This document shows, in pieces, positions 24,259 through 32,788 of a stretch of 64,000 nucleotides of DNA (its first letter is position 1; every line of letters begins with the position of its first letter). Origin of the DNA: Paenibacillus lupini (GTDB lineage Bacteria; Bacillota; Bacilli; Paenibacillales; Paenibacillaceae); contig NZ_JAASRW010000010.1 of assembly GCF_011761355.1 (NCBI RefSeq), positions 1-64,000 on the forward strand, written 5' to 3'. The translations under genes were made by a program, and so were the position numbers. The notes below the pieces were generated by a model. That model made no database searches and was not told the origin of the DNA. It was given only the letters and a program-made list of their open reading frames with translations.

Positions 24259-25590
24259 ATGAAAAAAAAGAAAGAGATGCAACTAGCACTACAAATGGTT
24301 TCGGGGTACGGAGCCGAATTCAGCGCTTGGAGAATGCCTGGCACAGACCCGGAAGCTTATACAAATATGGATAGTTATGTTGAGCGGGCAAAATTAGCTG
24401 AAAAAGGAAAGTTTCAAATGATATTTATTGCCGATACCCCGGCACTAACTGTTGACTTAGGTCCTCAAACTCCCTCGTTCCCAATGGATCCTATGTTAGC
24501 ACTTATGGCTGTTGCCAGAGAAACCAAACATATTGGGCTTGTTGCTACCCTATCCACGACATTCAATTATCCATATAACATAGCACGTCAGTTCAAAGCA
24601 TTGGATGTTATAAGTCGTGGACGTGTAGGATGGAATGCGGTCACCACATCCGAGCCGTTAGCCTCAGCTAATTTTGGTGAACAGGTTGCCAGCCGTAAAG
24701 AACGATATGACAAGGCTCATGAATCCATACAAATTGTTCAGTCATTGTGGGGGAGTTGGGAAACAGACGCTTGGACGTTAGACGTAAAAGGTGGAAAATT
24801 TGCCGACATGGACAAGATTCAACCTATAAATCTTGAAGGGCAGTATTATGCATCTCGGGGTCCTTTGCCAATCCCCCCTTCCGAGCAAGGGCAGCCTGTT
24901 ATTTTCCAAGCAGGCGGAGGGGAAGAAGGATTAGAAATGGCGGGGAGGTACGCGTCTGGTGTCTATGCGAATCCTTATGATATAGAGTCTGCCCGTGAAC
25001 ACAGGCAAGCACTTCGACTAAGCGCTGCCCGTTATGGCCGAAATCCTGATGACATCAAGATGTATACAGGCTTTATGTTTTCCTTAGGCTCAACGGAAGA
25101 AGAAGCTTTAGAACGGCGAAGACAACTTATGAGTTTTAATCCTGAGGAGATTCCAAGCAGGGTAAGATACCTTGGTTTCATGGTTGGGTTGCCATTATCG
25201 GTAAATGCGTTAGATATTGATCAACCTTTAGCACCCGACCTGTTGAAAAATGCATATGCCAATCCACGGGACCCACGTTCATCCATAGCTTTAAAGCTGC
25301 TGAAACTGGGGCTATCCATTCGAGACGTTCTTGCCCATGGGGTCATTAACTATCATCCGGTAGTTGCAGGTACCCCCGTACAAGTTGCTGACTTCTTGGA
25401 AGAATGGTTTTTGGCGGAGGCATGTGACGGTTTCTCGGTTGTTCCCGATATAGCCTATGATGGAGTTGCTGATTTTGTGGAACAGGTTGTCCCAATTTTG
25501 CAGGATCGCGGTTTATTTCACAGAGAATATGAGGGCAAAACACTACGCGAGAATATGGGAGTTCCCTACCAATACGGAAGGCTGAAATAA
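24259..25590 (+). CDS. LLM class flavin-dependent monooxygenase (NtaA/SnaA/DszA type)
   Basis: 443 residues, the full length for the NtaA-type branch of bacterial luciferase-like monooxygenases. The block I-S-R-G-R-V-G-W-N-A-V-T-T (about residues 115-127) is diagnostic, with F-N-Y-P-Y-N-I-A-R-Q-F before it and F-Q-A-G-G-G-E-E-G near 215. These enzymes oxidise sulphonates, chelators or thioethers with reduced FMN supplied by a separate reductase. The partner candidate directly downstream is a decayed nitroreductase. Base composition is lower in GC than the flanking core genes. Probably under control of the adjacent MarR. Confidence 0.9.
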   Translation: MKKKKEMQLALQMVSGYGAEFSAWRMPGTDPEAYTNMDSYVERAKLAEKGKFQMIFIADTPALTVDLGPQTPSFPMDPMLALMAVARETKHIGLVATLSTTFNYPYNIARQFKALDVISRGRVGWNAVTTSEPLASANFGEQVASRKERYDKAHESIQIVQSLWGSWETDAWTLDVKGGKFADMDKIQPINLEGQYYASRGPLPIPPSEQGQPVIFQAGGGEEGLEMAGRYASGVYANPYDIESAREHRQALRLSAARYGRNPDDIKMYTGFMFSLGSTEEEALERRRQLMSFNPEEIPSRVRYLGFMVGLPLSVNALDIDQPLAPDLLKNAYANPRDPRSSIALKLLKLGLSIRDVLAHGVINYHPVVAGTPVQVADFLEEWFLAEACDGFSVVPDIAYDGVADFVEQVVPILQDRGLFHREYEGKTLRENMGVPYQYGRLK

Positions 25591-25616
25591 AGAAATAATA
25601 TAGAAGAGAGAATCAA

Positions 25617-25752
25617 ATGAATTATACGATTGAATTGCTTCATAATCATCTATCCGTTCGGTCTTTCAAACTTCATCATTCAGTCTTTTACAAGAGGTCT
25701 CATCATTAGAATTACAAATCCAGAACTACGAAAAAAGTGTGCGAAAAAATAA
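25617..25752 (+). pseudogene. Decayed NfsA/NfrA-type nitroreductase (flavin reductase) remnant
   Basis: Starting at ATG 25617, 27 bases after the monooxygenase stop, one frame reads N-Y-T-I-E-L-L-H-N-H-L-S-V-R-S-F-K, the standard N-terminus of NfsA/NfrA flavin oxidoreductases. It stops at 25707. In another frame, 25666-25752 reads S-N-F-I-I-Q-S-F, then I-I-R-I-T-N-P-E-L-R-K-K, which matches the conserved S-S-x-x-Q-x-x-x-I-I-R-I-T segment that lies about 25 residues later in intact enzymes. A deletion plus frameshift explains both pieces; the rest of the gene is gone. Confidence 0.6.
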
Positions 25753-25785
25753 ACGTTTATTTTCATATAAAAGGGGATACAGAAA

Positions 25786-27222
25786 GTGAAGAAGCAATAC
25801 AATACGCGTGCCATCTTGGCATCGCTGCTTATCTGCGGTTTTGTTGGCATGTTTAGCGAGACGGCTCTAAACATAGCCATGACGAATTTAATGGAAGTGT
25901 TCCAAATCTCGCCCGCAACGGCACAATGGCTAACAACTGGGTTCTTGCTGACACTTGGTATTTTAATGCCGATGAGCGGGTTGATGCTGCAGAGGTTTAC
26001 AACGAGACAGCTGTTTACAGGTTCGCTCATAAGCTTAATAATGGGTACACTAATTGCGGCACTCGCGTTTAATTTCGAAATGTTGATGTTCGCCCGAGTT
26101 TTACAGGCGGTGGGAATGGGAATGTTGCTCCCACTTATGTTCAATACCATTCTAGTCATCTACCCGCCGGAGAAGCGTGGAGCGGCGATGGGATTCGTCG
26201 GACTTGTTATCATGTTCGCGCCTGCAACCGGCCCTACCATAGGCGGTCTATTAATAGAGTATTTGACATGGCATTATATCTTCTGGTTCTCGCTGCCGTT
26301 CCTGGTTATTGGGTTATTGATAGGGCTGAAATATTTGGAAAATGTTACCGATGTAACCAAGCCCCGGATAGATCTGCTGTCTGTCGCATTGTCAACGATT
26401 GGCTTTGGAGGAGTTGTCTTCGGCTTCAGTAAGGCAGGTGAAGGATCTGAAGGCTGGGGCAGTGCAGTTGTGGTCACTTCAATCATTGTTGGACTCATCG
26501 CGCTGGTGTTGTTCATGCTGCGGCAGAATGTTATGCGCGATCCGATGATTAATCTGAGAGTATTCAAGCATCCGATGTACGTTGTTGGGCTACTTATGGT
26601 ACTGTCGTGCATGCTTATTATTATGTCGAGCATGATTATTCTGCCGATGTTTCTGCAAACGGGTGCAGGTTTGTCTGTGTTCACTGCGGGACTCATGCTA
26701 TTGCCGGGTAGCGCGCTGAACGGTATCCTATCCCCGCGTATGGGGAGCTTGTTCGATAAATATGGACCAAAGTGGCTCGTTATTCCTGGATTCGTGATCG
26801 TTTCTGTCGTGTTATGGTTCTTTACTACACTATCTCCTGCTTCCTCAGTGGCTTTTATCGTGGCTTTGCATATCGGACTGATGGTTGGGATAGGTATGGT
26901 ATGGATGCCTGCTCAAACGAATGGGCTTAATCAATTGCCGCCGGAGCTATATCCGCATGGCACGGCAGTCATGAACACGCTGCAGCAGGTCGTAGGCGCG
27001 ATTGGAACAGCGATCGCAATCAGTATTCTTTCGGGCGGTATGGAGAACTACTTGCACGGTTCCTCTGCTCCTACCATACATGCCGAAATTGCAAATTCGA
27101 TGACGGCAGGATCACAAAACGTATTCTTGTTTACGATGATTATCGCACTAATTAGCGTGGTTATGGCGTTCTTCATCCGCCGCGTAGTTGTCAACGGAGA
27201 GTCGATAAAGTCGATACATTGA
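25786..27222 (+). CDS. MFS drug exporter, DHA2 (EmrB/QacA) family
   Basis: 478 residues with about 14 hydrophobic segments, as in the 14-helix DHA2 group. Motif A appears as L-M-P-M-S-G-L-M-L-Q-R-F-T-T-R-Q after helix 2, and motif C as G-L-V-I-M-F-A-P-A-T-G-P-T-I-G-G in helix 5, the marker of antiporters. It exports drugs or toxic compounds using the proton gradient. GTG 25786 is eight bases after AAGGGG. It follows the monooxygenase/nitroreductase pair and may serve the same detoxification unit. Confidence 0.9.
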   Translation: MKKQYNTRAILASLLICGFVGMFSETALNIAMTNLMEVFQISPATAQWLTTGFLLTLGILMPMSGLMLQRFTTRQLFTGSLISLIMGTLIAALAFNFEMLMFARVLQAVGMGMLLPLMFNTILVIYPPEKRGAAMGFVGLVIMFAPATGPTIGGLLIEYLTWHYIFWFSLPFLVIGLLIGLKYLENVTDVTKPRIDLLSVALSTIGFGGVVFGFSKAGEGSEGWGSAVVVTSIIVGLIALVLFMLRQNVMRDPMINLRVFKHPMYVVGLLMVLSCMLIIMSSMIILPMFLQTGAGLSVFTAGLMLLPGSALNGILSPRMGSLFDKYGPKWLVIPGFVIVSVVLWFFTTLSPASSVAFIVALHIGLMVGIGMVWMPAQTNGLNQLPPELYPHGTAVMNTLQQVVGAIGTAIAISILSGGMENYLHGSSAPTIHAEIANSMTAGSQNVFLFTMIIALISVVMAFFIRRVVVNGESIKSIH

Positions 27223-27288
27223 TATACTCGACGGCAACCGATGAGACGATCGCAGAGGCCAAATAACTTTTAGAATGGAGAAATGAAA

Positions 27289-28020
27289 ATGAAATTTGGA
27301 ATTATTGGTGCAGGACCAATTGCGTCGAATATCGCAAAAAAGTTAGTTGAGAATGGACATGATGTCAAAATTGCAGATGCTCGCGGAATTGAACGGCTAG
27401 AAGGGAAAGAGCTTGCAGGAACACCTGTGAGTGTTGAGGAGGTCATTACAAATATTGATGTTCTAGTCATATCTATTCCTTTCCATGCACTGCCAAGCCT
27501 TCGCAGCATTATGGATAAAGTTGGTGAGGAAGTAGTTGTTGTAGATACATCAAATTATTATCCTCAACTGAGCGGCAAAATCGAAGAAGTTGAGAACGGG
27601 ATGGTCGAAAGTGTTTGGGTATCCAATCATTTAGGTAGACCGATCATTAAAGCTTTCAACAATTTCTTAGCCTACACATTAGAACATCATGGAACTCCCG
27701 AAGGGACTCGTGGACGCATTGCCATAGCGATTGCCGGTGATGACCTATCCCATAAACAAATAATTATGGATGTCGCAAACGATCTAGGCTTCGACGCTGT
27801 AGATAGTGGTTCTTTAAGCGATTCGTGGAGACAACAGCCAGGAACCCCTGCGTACTGCACAGAACTTACAAAAGAGGAACTAACCATAGCCTTAACTAAA
27901 GCGAATAAAGAAAAAGCGCCATTTCTACGCGATAAGGTGATGGAAAAGCTGGCAGCTTCAGGTGGTACATTTACAATTCATGATGTTATTAAAGCAAATA
28001 GAGAAGTATTCAATTCATAA
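27289..28020 (+). CDS. NADP oxidoreductase, coenzyme F420-dependent type
   Basis: About 243 residues. N-terminal Rossmann motif F-G-I-I-G-A-G-P-I-A-S-N-I-A and a C-terminal helical dimer part (T-P-A-Y-C-T-E-L-T-K-E-E). The fold is that of F420-dependent NADP reductases and related NAD(P)-binding enzymes; in Firmicutes, which generally lack F420, such proteins act as NADP oxidoreductases of unknown substrate. ATG 27289 is preferred because GGAG is eight bases upstream; ATG 27283 is too close. Last gene of the 23-28 kb block. Confidence 0.8.
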   Translation: MKFGIIGAGPIASNIAKKLVENGHDVKIADARGIERLEGKELAGTPVSVEEVITNIDVLVISIPFHALPSLRSIMDKVGEEVVVVDTSNYYPQLSGKIEEVENGMVESVWVSNHLGRPIIKAFNNFLAYTLEHHGTPEGTRGRIAIAIAGDDLSHKQIIMDVANDLGFDAVDSGSLSDSWRQQPGTPAYCTELTKEELTIALTKANKEKAPFLRDKVMEKLAASGGTFTIHDVIKANREVFNS

Positions 28021-28048
28021 ATTATAAATCGATAGTTCAACGAAACTT

Positions 28049-28076
28049 GGAGCAAGCTGCCGCGGCAGTTTGCTCC
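28049..28076 (+). terminator. Hairpin after the NADP oxidoreductase gene
   Basis: GGAGCAAGCTGCC pairs with GGCAGTTTGCTCC around two bases. The T run is broken (TCTTC), so it acts together with the next hairpin. Confidence 0.55.
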
Positions 28077-28100
28077 TCTTCACTAAAAATCATTTTCTCC

Positions 28101-28133
28101 AAGGTTGTTCTGATACTCAGAGCAGCCTTTTTT
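28101..28133 (+). terminator. Terminator 2 after the NADP oxidoreductase gene
   Basis: AAGGTTGTTCTGA pairs with TCAGAGCAGCCTT (with wobbles) and is followed by a T run. The remaining 168 bases up to the AraC gene are AT-rich; nothing else is recognised there. Confidence 0.75.
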
Positions 28134-28301
28134 ATTTTATTGATAATAAACGAATCCAAAAATATCATTATGTCAGGTTTACGAAATCAGGATAACATAA
28201 TATGCTTATTCATATTCCTATTTTAAACATCAAGTGGTCAAGTGGTTGATTGATTTATTGTTGTCATTTTGTTAGCTGTAGTTGTGGGGGGATAAACGGA
28301 C

Positions 28302-29153
28302 ATGAGGGAATACGATTACGAATATGCGGACTTTATCTACTACACGCCAGGCGAACTGGACAAGGCAGGAGGGCTGTGGCCGGTCCGGGCAGGAAGATGC
28401 CTGGCGAAGCCTCATTATAAGGTTGGACCGAAACGAATTGAGTGCTTCAGCATTCATTTCGTTCGTGAAGGGAGACTGCGTCTCGAATATGATGGCCGGC
28501 AGGTGGAGCTTGCAAGGGGAGACTTCTTCGTCCTATTCCCGGACCGAACATATTATTACGACATGCTCCCGGCCGAATGGCCGCTCGAGATGCGCTGGCT
28601 GGCTATCGACGGAGAAAGAGTAGAGGCGCTGCTTGAACTGGCTGGGCTAACGGAGCTAGAACCATTTCGCAGAGGTACTGTCTCTTCGCGGCTTGAAGTT
28701 GCTGTAGACCGGGCTATCGATGCACTGGAGCGGGTCCAGCGCTTGCGGCCGTCGGAGGCACTGGATCTGCAAGCACATCTGTATGGGCTGCTCGCGGCCA
28801 TGATGCCGGATGAACCAACGCAGGGACTCGAGCTTGCGAGCTGGATCCACGAATGCGCGGAGTATATGGAGCTCCATGCGACTGAAGGAATTACCGTCCA
28901 TCAGGTGGCCGAATATGCGGGCGTACACCGTTCTTATTTTACTCAAGTATTCACGGAAGAGATGGGGATGCCCCCGATGAAATATATGCAGAAGGTTCGG
29001 ATGGAGAAGGCTAGACGCCTCTTAATCGATACCCATGCATCGGTGACGGAGATCGGGCTGTCGCTTGGTTACCCCAATCTATATACCTTCACAAGGGCTT
29101 TCAAAATGTACTTTAAAGAATCTCCGCTGGCTTTAAGAAAGGCAGAGGCTTAG
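28302..29153 (+). CDS. AraC family transcriptional regulator
   Basis: 283 residues. An N-terminal cupin-type sugar-binding half (F-S-I-H-F-V-R-E-G-R-L-R-L, then G-D-F-F-V-L-F-P-D) is followed by a double helix-turn-helix at about 185-280 (V-H-Q-V-A-E-Y-A-G-V-H-R-S-Y-F; S-V-T-E-I-G-L-S-L-G-Y). It opens the GC-rich glycan cluster and probably regulates it. The next gene starts 63 bases later, with a catabolite-response-like site between. Confidence 0.88.
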   Translation: MREYDYEYADFIYYTPGELDKAGGLWPVRAGRCLAKPHYKVGPKRIECFSIHFVREGRLRLEYDGRQVELARGDFFVLFPDRTYYYDMLPAEWPLEMRWLAIDGERVEALLELAGLTELEPFRRGTVSSRLEVAVDRAIDALERVQRLRPSEALDLQAHLYGLLAAMMPDEPTQGLELASWIHECAEYMELHATEGITVHQVAEYAGVHRSYFTQVFTEEMGMPPMKYMQKVRMEKARRLLIDTHASVTEIGLSLGYPNLYTFTRAFKMYFKESPLALRKAEA

Positions 29154-29174
29154 CCGATTCAGTCCTCTTATTCA

Positions 29175-29188
29175 TGTAAGCGATTGCA
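29175..29188 (+). promoter_or_regulatory. CcpA catabolite-response-like site before the YesM kinase
   Basis: TGTAAGCGATTGCA matches the cre consensus TGWNANCGNTNWCA at all fixed positions but one. It lies just before the kinase gene, so glucose repression of the two-component genes is plausible. Confidence 0.45.
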
Positions 29189-29216
29189 TTTTATCTCCGC
29201 AAAGGAGTTGTCCGAA

Positions 29217-31028
29217 ATGAAGCTGTCTACCCTTAGGCGATGGGTATCGCCAAGCCTCAGCATTCAAGGCAAAATTTTTCTGGCGTTCAGTCTTGTCGCT
29301 CTTCTCTCTATCGTATCTATCTCCGTCATTGTCTACCTCAACATGCGGGAAACGATCAAGTCCAATGCCGTAACCTCGGTGTCGGACAGTATACGTCAAG
29401 CCGATGAGTCGCTCAACATTATGCTGGAGGAAATTGACCGTCTAAATACGGTTGTTGTCACGAACAAAAACACCGTGATCGATACGGTACTTAGCCCATC
29501 GGAGGAGATTAGCTTCGAATGGTTCCAGGAGCAGAAGCGAATCGAGGAATTTCTGTCATCCCTGGTTGCAAACAAGCCTTATATTGCGAGAATTGCCGTT
29601 GTTGGTTTAAACGGAAAGGTATTTTTCACCGGAGGGCCGTGGCTGGATAAAAGCATTCTCGAAACTCCGATGATGGATTACATGCTGCGCAACGGCTCAC
29701 GACATGCTTATTTGAAGCAGACGGGCGTCACGGAGACGATTACAGTTGGCCGCGAAATCCGGTACAACCGCCAGACGATTGGCGTAGTTATGGTCGATCT
29801 GAATTATGATTTTATCCGCAAGACATACGGCGTGAGGCCAACTGCGGACAGCATGCTGTATGTGCTTGATCAGCAGGACGAATTTGTGTATCGGTCGGAC
29901 CAGACGCCAAGCTTTGCGCCCTCCGATCAGAAAATCTTAAGTATGAAGCACAAATTTGCCAAGCATGGCAAGGTTGAAGGCGATGTGGAGGAGAAGGTCA
30001 TAGGCGGCAGGTCCTATATTGTGGTAAGCCGGCAATCGGACCATACGGGCTGGACGACGCTGGCGCTAATTCCGACGGATTCGCTGCTCAGTGAATCTGC
30101 CCGCCTGCTGAAGCTGATCATCGAAGCTTCTGCGATCGTCCTGCTGGTTGTCTTAATTGGCTCGCTGCAGGTGTCGTCGCGCATCACGATTAATATCCGG
30201 CGTCTAAAGTCCATGATGATGCTGGTGAAGGACGGCAATTTGACTTTCCCGAAGAAGGAGATAAAAACGAAGGACGAGGTGGGACAGCTGTACCACGTGT
30301 TTATTGGCATGGTGGAAGAGCTGAAGCGGTCATTCGAAGGGATACGCATCAGTGAACAGGAGAAACGGGAGGCCGAACTGACCGCGCTCCAGGCGCAAAT
30401 ACGCCCTCATTTTCTATACAATTCGCTTAATACGATCAAATATTTGGCCAAGCTCAACGGAACTCCAAACATAGAAGAGGTATCCGGCTCATTAATCGAT
30501 TTGATGAGGGGCGTGCTGGGCAACTCCAACGAGTATTTGACGGTAAGGGAGGAGCTGGATTACGTGCGCAGCTATATCTCTATCGTTAAATACAAATATA
30601 TGGAGCCTATCCTTGTTCACGAAGAGATTGAAGATCCGTCGTTATTAGATAGCCGAGTGCTTAAGCTTACGCTGCAGCCGATTGTGGAAAACGCGGTTCT
30701 GCACGGAATCGGCTCGAGGGACCAAGGCGGCTTTGTCACGATACGAGTATACGAGGACAACCGCGATCTGATGATCGAGGTGACAGACAACGGCAAAGGA
30801 ATGACGCCGGAGCAAATGGAGCAATTGCTGGGCGGACCGGCGGGTACAAAGCCGACCTCTTCCCGGTTCAGCGGAATGGGCGTGCGCAATGTGCATGAGA
30901 GAATCGTCCGTTCGTTTGAAGCGCCATTCGGTATCAGGCTGTATAGCGAGCCTGGCTTGTATACGAAAGTCGAAATTCGTTTTCCCAATCTGCGGGGCCA
31001 GATAGGCGCCGGACAAGAGGTGAGCTAA
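29217..31028 (+). CDS. YesM-type sensor histidine kinase, cluster 1
   Basis: About 603 residues. A transmembrane segment near 17-40, an extracellular sensor of about 250 residues, a second membrane segment near 295-320, HAMP, then the His_kinase block with Q-I-R-P-H-F-L-Y-N-S-L (phospho-His) and an ATPase domain (V-E-N-A-V-L-H-G; D-N-G-K-G-M). ATG 29217 lies nine bases after AAAGGAG. Its stop overlaps the start of the response regulator by one base (TAATG). It should sense an extracellular glycan signal for the importer downstream. Confidence 0.92.
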   Translation: MKLSTLRRWVSPSLSIQGKIFLAFSLVALLSIVSISVIVYLNMRETIKSNAVTSVSDSIRQADESLNIMLEEIDRLNTVVVTNKNTVIDTVLSPSEEISFEWFQEQKRIEEFLSSLVANKPYIARIAVVGLNGKVFFTGGPWLDKSILETPMMDYMLRNGSRHAYLKQTGVTETITVGREIRYNRQTIGVVMVDLNYDFIRKTYGVRPTADSMLYVLDQQDEFVYRSDQTPSFAPSDQKILSMKHKFAKHGKVEGDVEEKVIGGRSYIVVSRQSDHTGWTTLALIPTDSLLSESARLLKLIIEASAIVLLVVLIGSLQVSSRITINIRRLKSMMMLVKDGNLTFPKKEIKTKDEVGQLYHVFIGMVEELKRSFEGIRISEQEKREAELTALQAQIRPHFLYNSLNTIKYLAKLNGTPNIEEVSGSLIDLMRGVLGNSNEYLTVREELDYVRSYISIVKYKYMEPILVHEEIEDPSLLDSRVLKLTLQPIVENAVLHGIGSRDQGGFVTIRVYEDNRDLMIEVTDNGKGMTPEQMEQLLGGPAGTKPTSSRFSGMGVRNVHERIVRSFEAPFGIRLYSEPGLYTKVEIRFPNLRGQIGAGQEVS

Positions 31029-32677
31029 TGATGTATCGCGTGTTATTGGTAGACGACGAGCCGCTCGTTCGCAACGATCTGCGGTCTTTATTGGATTTCC
31101 GTACACATGGCTTTGAGATCTGCGGTGAGGCCCAAAGCGCGGAGATGGCATTGGTGATGATTGGGGAACAACGTCCTGACGTGGCTATTCTTGACGTCAA
31201 CATGCCGGGAATGAACGGCGTGGATTTGAACCGGATGATCAAGCAGCGATATCCCTCCGTCCAGACGATTATGCTCAGCAGTTATGATGATTACGACTAC
31301 GTCCGGGACTGCCTGAAGAACGGCGCGGTAGATTATTTGCTGAAGCACCGGCTGGACAAGGAGACTTTGCTGGCGATGCTTGAAAAAGCAGTCCAGGCTG
31401 GTAAATCATCCGAAGCCGCGGGTGATGCCGACGAATCGGCCCTCTTCCGTTCCGAGTTAGTCAGGAGCCAAATCGCTGATCTCGCAAGAGGCAAGGCGGA
31501 AGCCTCAAGGGAGCTTGAAGGAAGTATAAGGCGTTACGGCATGTACTCGCAGGCAGATTTGTATGCGGCAGCGGTCCTCCAGATCGTTCCTTTCCTACTG
31601 CTGACGGAATCGAATACCGACGTGCAGACGAACCGGCTGGTTCAGCAGGTTGTCGAGCTTATACAGCAGAGCTTGGGAGACGCACGTGAGCGTACGGCAG
31701 CTTACGTGGAGGACGGGCGAATTGCTGTCGTGTTTGCCATTCGGGAGCGAAGCGAGCATGCAGCCGCAACGGAAGCGGCCAGAAGCATGAGCAAGCTTGG
31801 CCACGCCCTCGAGATGTACTTGAATTTAAAATCAATCTATGCGGTTGGGCATGTATGTAACAGCCTGTCGCAGCTTGGAGCAAGCTACGCCTCCGCAGAG
31901 CGGTCGCTCGACCCAAACGCTCAGGCTGCTCATCCGAATCCAGAGCGCGGAAAAGGCACGCGCGAGAGCCGCGTCGCACTTACGATCGATGAGCAGAAGC
32001 AGCTGCTGCTTGCCATCGAGAGGCTGGACGGGCAAGGTGCGCAGCGTCTGATCACTTCGGTCTTCGAACCACTTCGCGGGCTTCCTTTGCACTCGCACGT
32101 GGTGCAAATGACGGTCAGCGAGCTGCTTCATATCGCAGATAAGGCGTTAAAAAAAGGGAACCGTTCCCCGCTTGGGACAACGAAGGATGCGGACCGTCTG
32201 CCATCACGCGGCGAGATTAACCGCCTTGGAAGTGTCGGTGAGTTGGAGAAGTGGCTTCAGTCGTTCTATGTCGTCTTGCTGGTGCTGCTGAAGGAGCATC
32301 ACGCGACGGGCAGCTATTCCCGCCATGTATCGCAGGCAATCGGCTTTATTCTGGAGCGGTATTCCGGCATCGTGACGCTTGAGCTAGCCGCGGGCTTCAT
32401 CGGCTTAAACGCGTCATACCTGAGCCGGATCTTCAAGGAGGAGACGCAGTCGACGTTCTCCGAATACGTGAACCGGGTACGGGTCGACGCGGCGCGCAGG
32501 CTGCTGGAAAGCGGCCAATATACCATCAAGCAGGTCAGCGACCAGGTGGGCTTTTCCACGCACAACTATTTCTTCAAAGTGTTCAAAGAAGTGACGGGCA
32601 TGACGCCGCAGGCGTATTGGAACAGTCTCGGAGACGGAAAGGCAGCGGCAAAAGATTCCGTAAAATATGTGGAGTAA
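31028..32677 (+). CDS. YesN-type response regulator (receiver plus AraC HTH), cluster 1
   Basis: 549 residues. Receiver domain 1-120 (V-D-D-E-P; phospho-Asp in V-A-I-L-D-V-N-M-P-G; K in Y-L-L-K), a central linker domain, and a C-terminal AraC HTH (L-E-L-A-A-G-F-I-G-L-N-A-S-Y-L-S-R; I-K-Q-V-S-D-Q-V-G-F). Translationally coupled to the preceding kinase. Such pairs activate the adjacent sugar ABC importer; the target promoter is probably at 32680-32790. Confidence 0.92.
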   Translation: MMYRVLLVDDEPLVRNDLRSLLDFRTHGFEICGEAQSAEMALVMIGEQRPDVAILDVNMPGMNGVDLNRMIKQRYPSVQTIMLSSYDDYDYVRDCLKNGAVDYLLKHRLDKETLLAMLEKAVQAGKSSEAAGDADESALFRSELVRSQIADLARGKAEASRELEGSIRRYGMYSQADLYAAAVLQIVPFLLLTESNTDVQTNRLVQQVVELIQQSLGDARERTAAYVEDGRIAVVFAIRERSEHAAATEAARSMSKLGHALEMYLNLKSIYAVGHVCNSLSQLGASYASAERSLDPNAQAAHPNPERGKGTRESRVALTIDEQKQLLLAIERLDGQGAQRLITSVFEPLRGLPLHSHVVQMTVSELLHIADKALKKGNRSPLGTTKDADRLPSRGEINRLGSVGELEKWLQSFYVVLLVLLKEHHATGSYSRHVSQAIGFILERYSGIVTLELAAGFIGLNASYLSRIFKEETQSTFSEYVNRVRVDAARRLLESGQYTIKQVSDQVGFSTHNYFFKVFKEVTGMTPQAYWNSLGDGKAAAKDSVKYVE

Positions 32678-32737
32678 ATAGTCATATAAGTGTAACTCGG
32701 CGATACCGGCTGTATTTTATAATCGAGTAACACCGGT

Positions 32738-32751
32738 GGTAAACGCTTACA
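32738..32751 (+). promoter_or_regulatory. CcpA catabolite-response-like site before the importer operon
   Basis: GGTAAACGCTTACA matches the cre consensus with a single mismatch in the first base. It is 38 bases before the binding-protein start, the usual place for catabolite repression of a sugar operon. It also lies within a CACCGG...CCGGTG repeat (32731-32761). Confidence 0.6.
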
Positions 32752-32788
32752 AGAGCCGGTGAATTGAAGGTCTGGAGGGTATATACAC

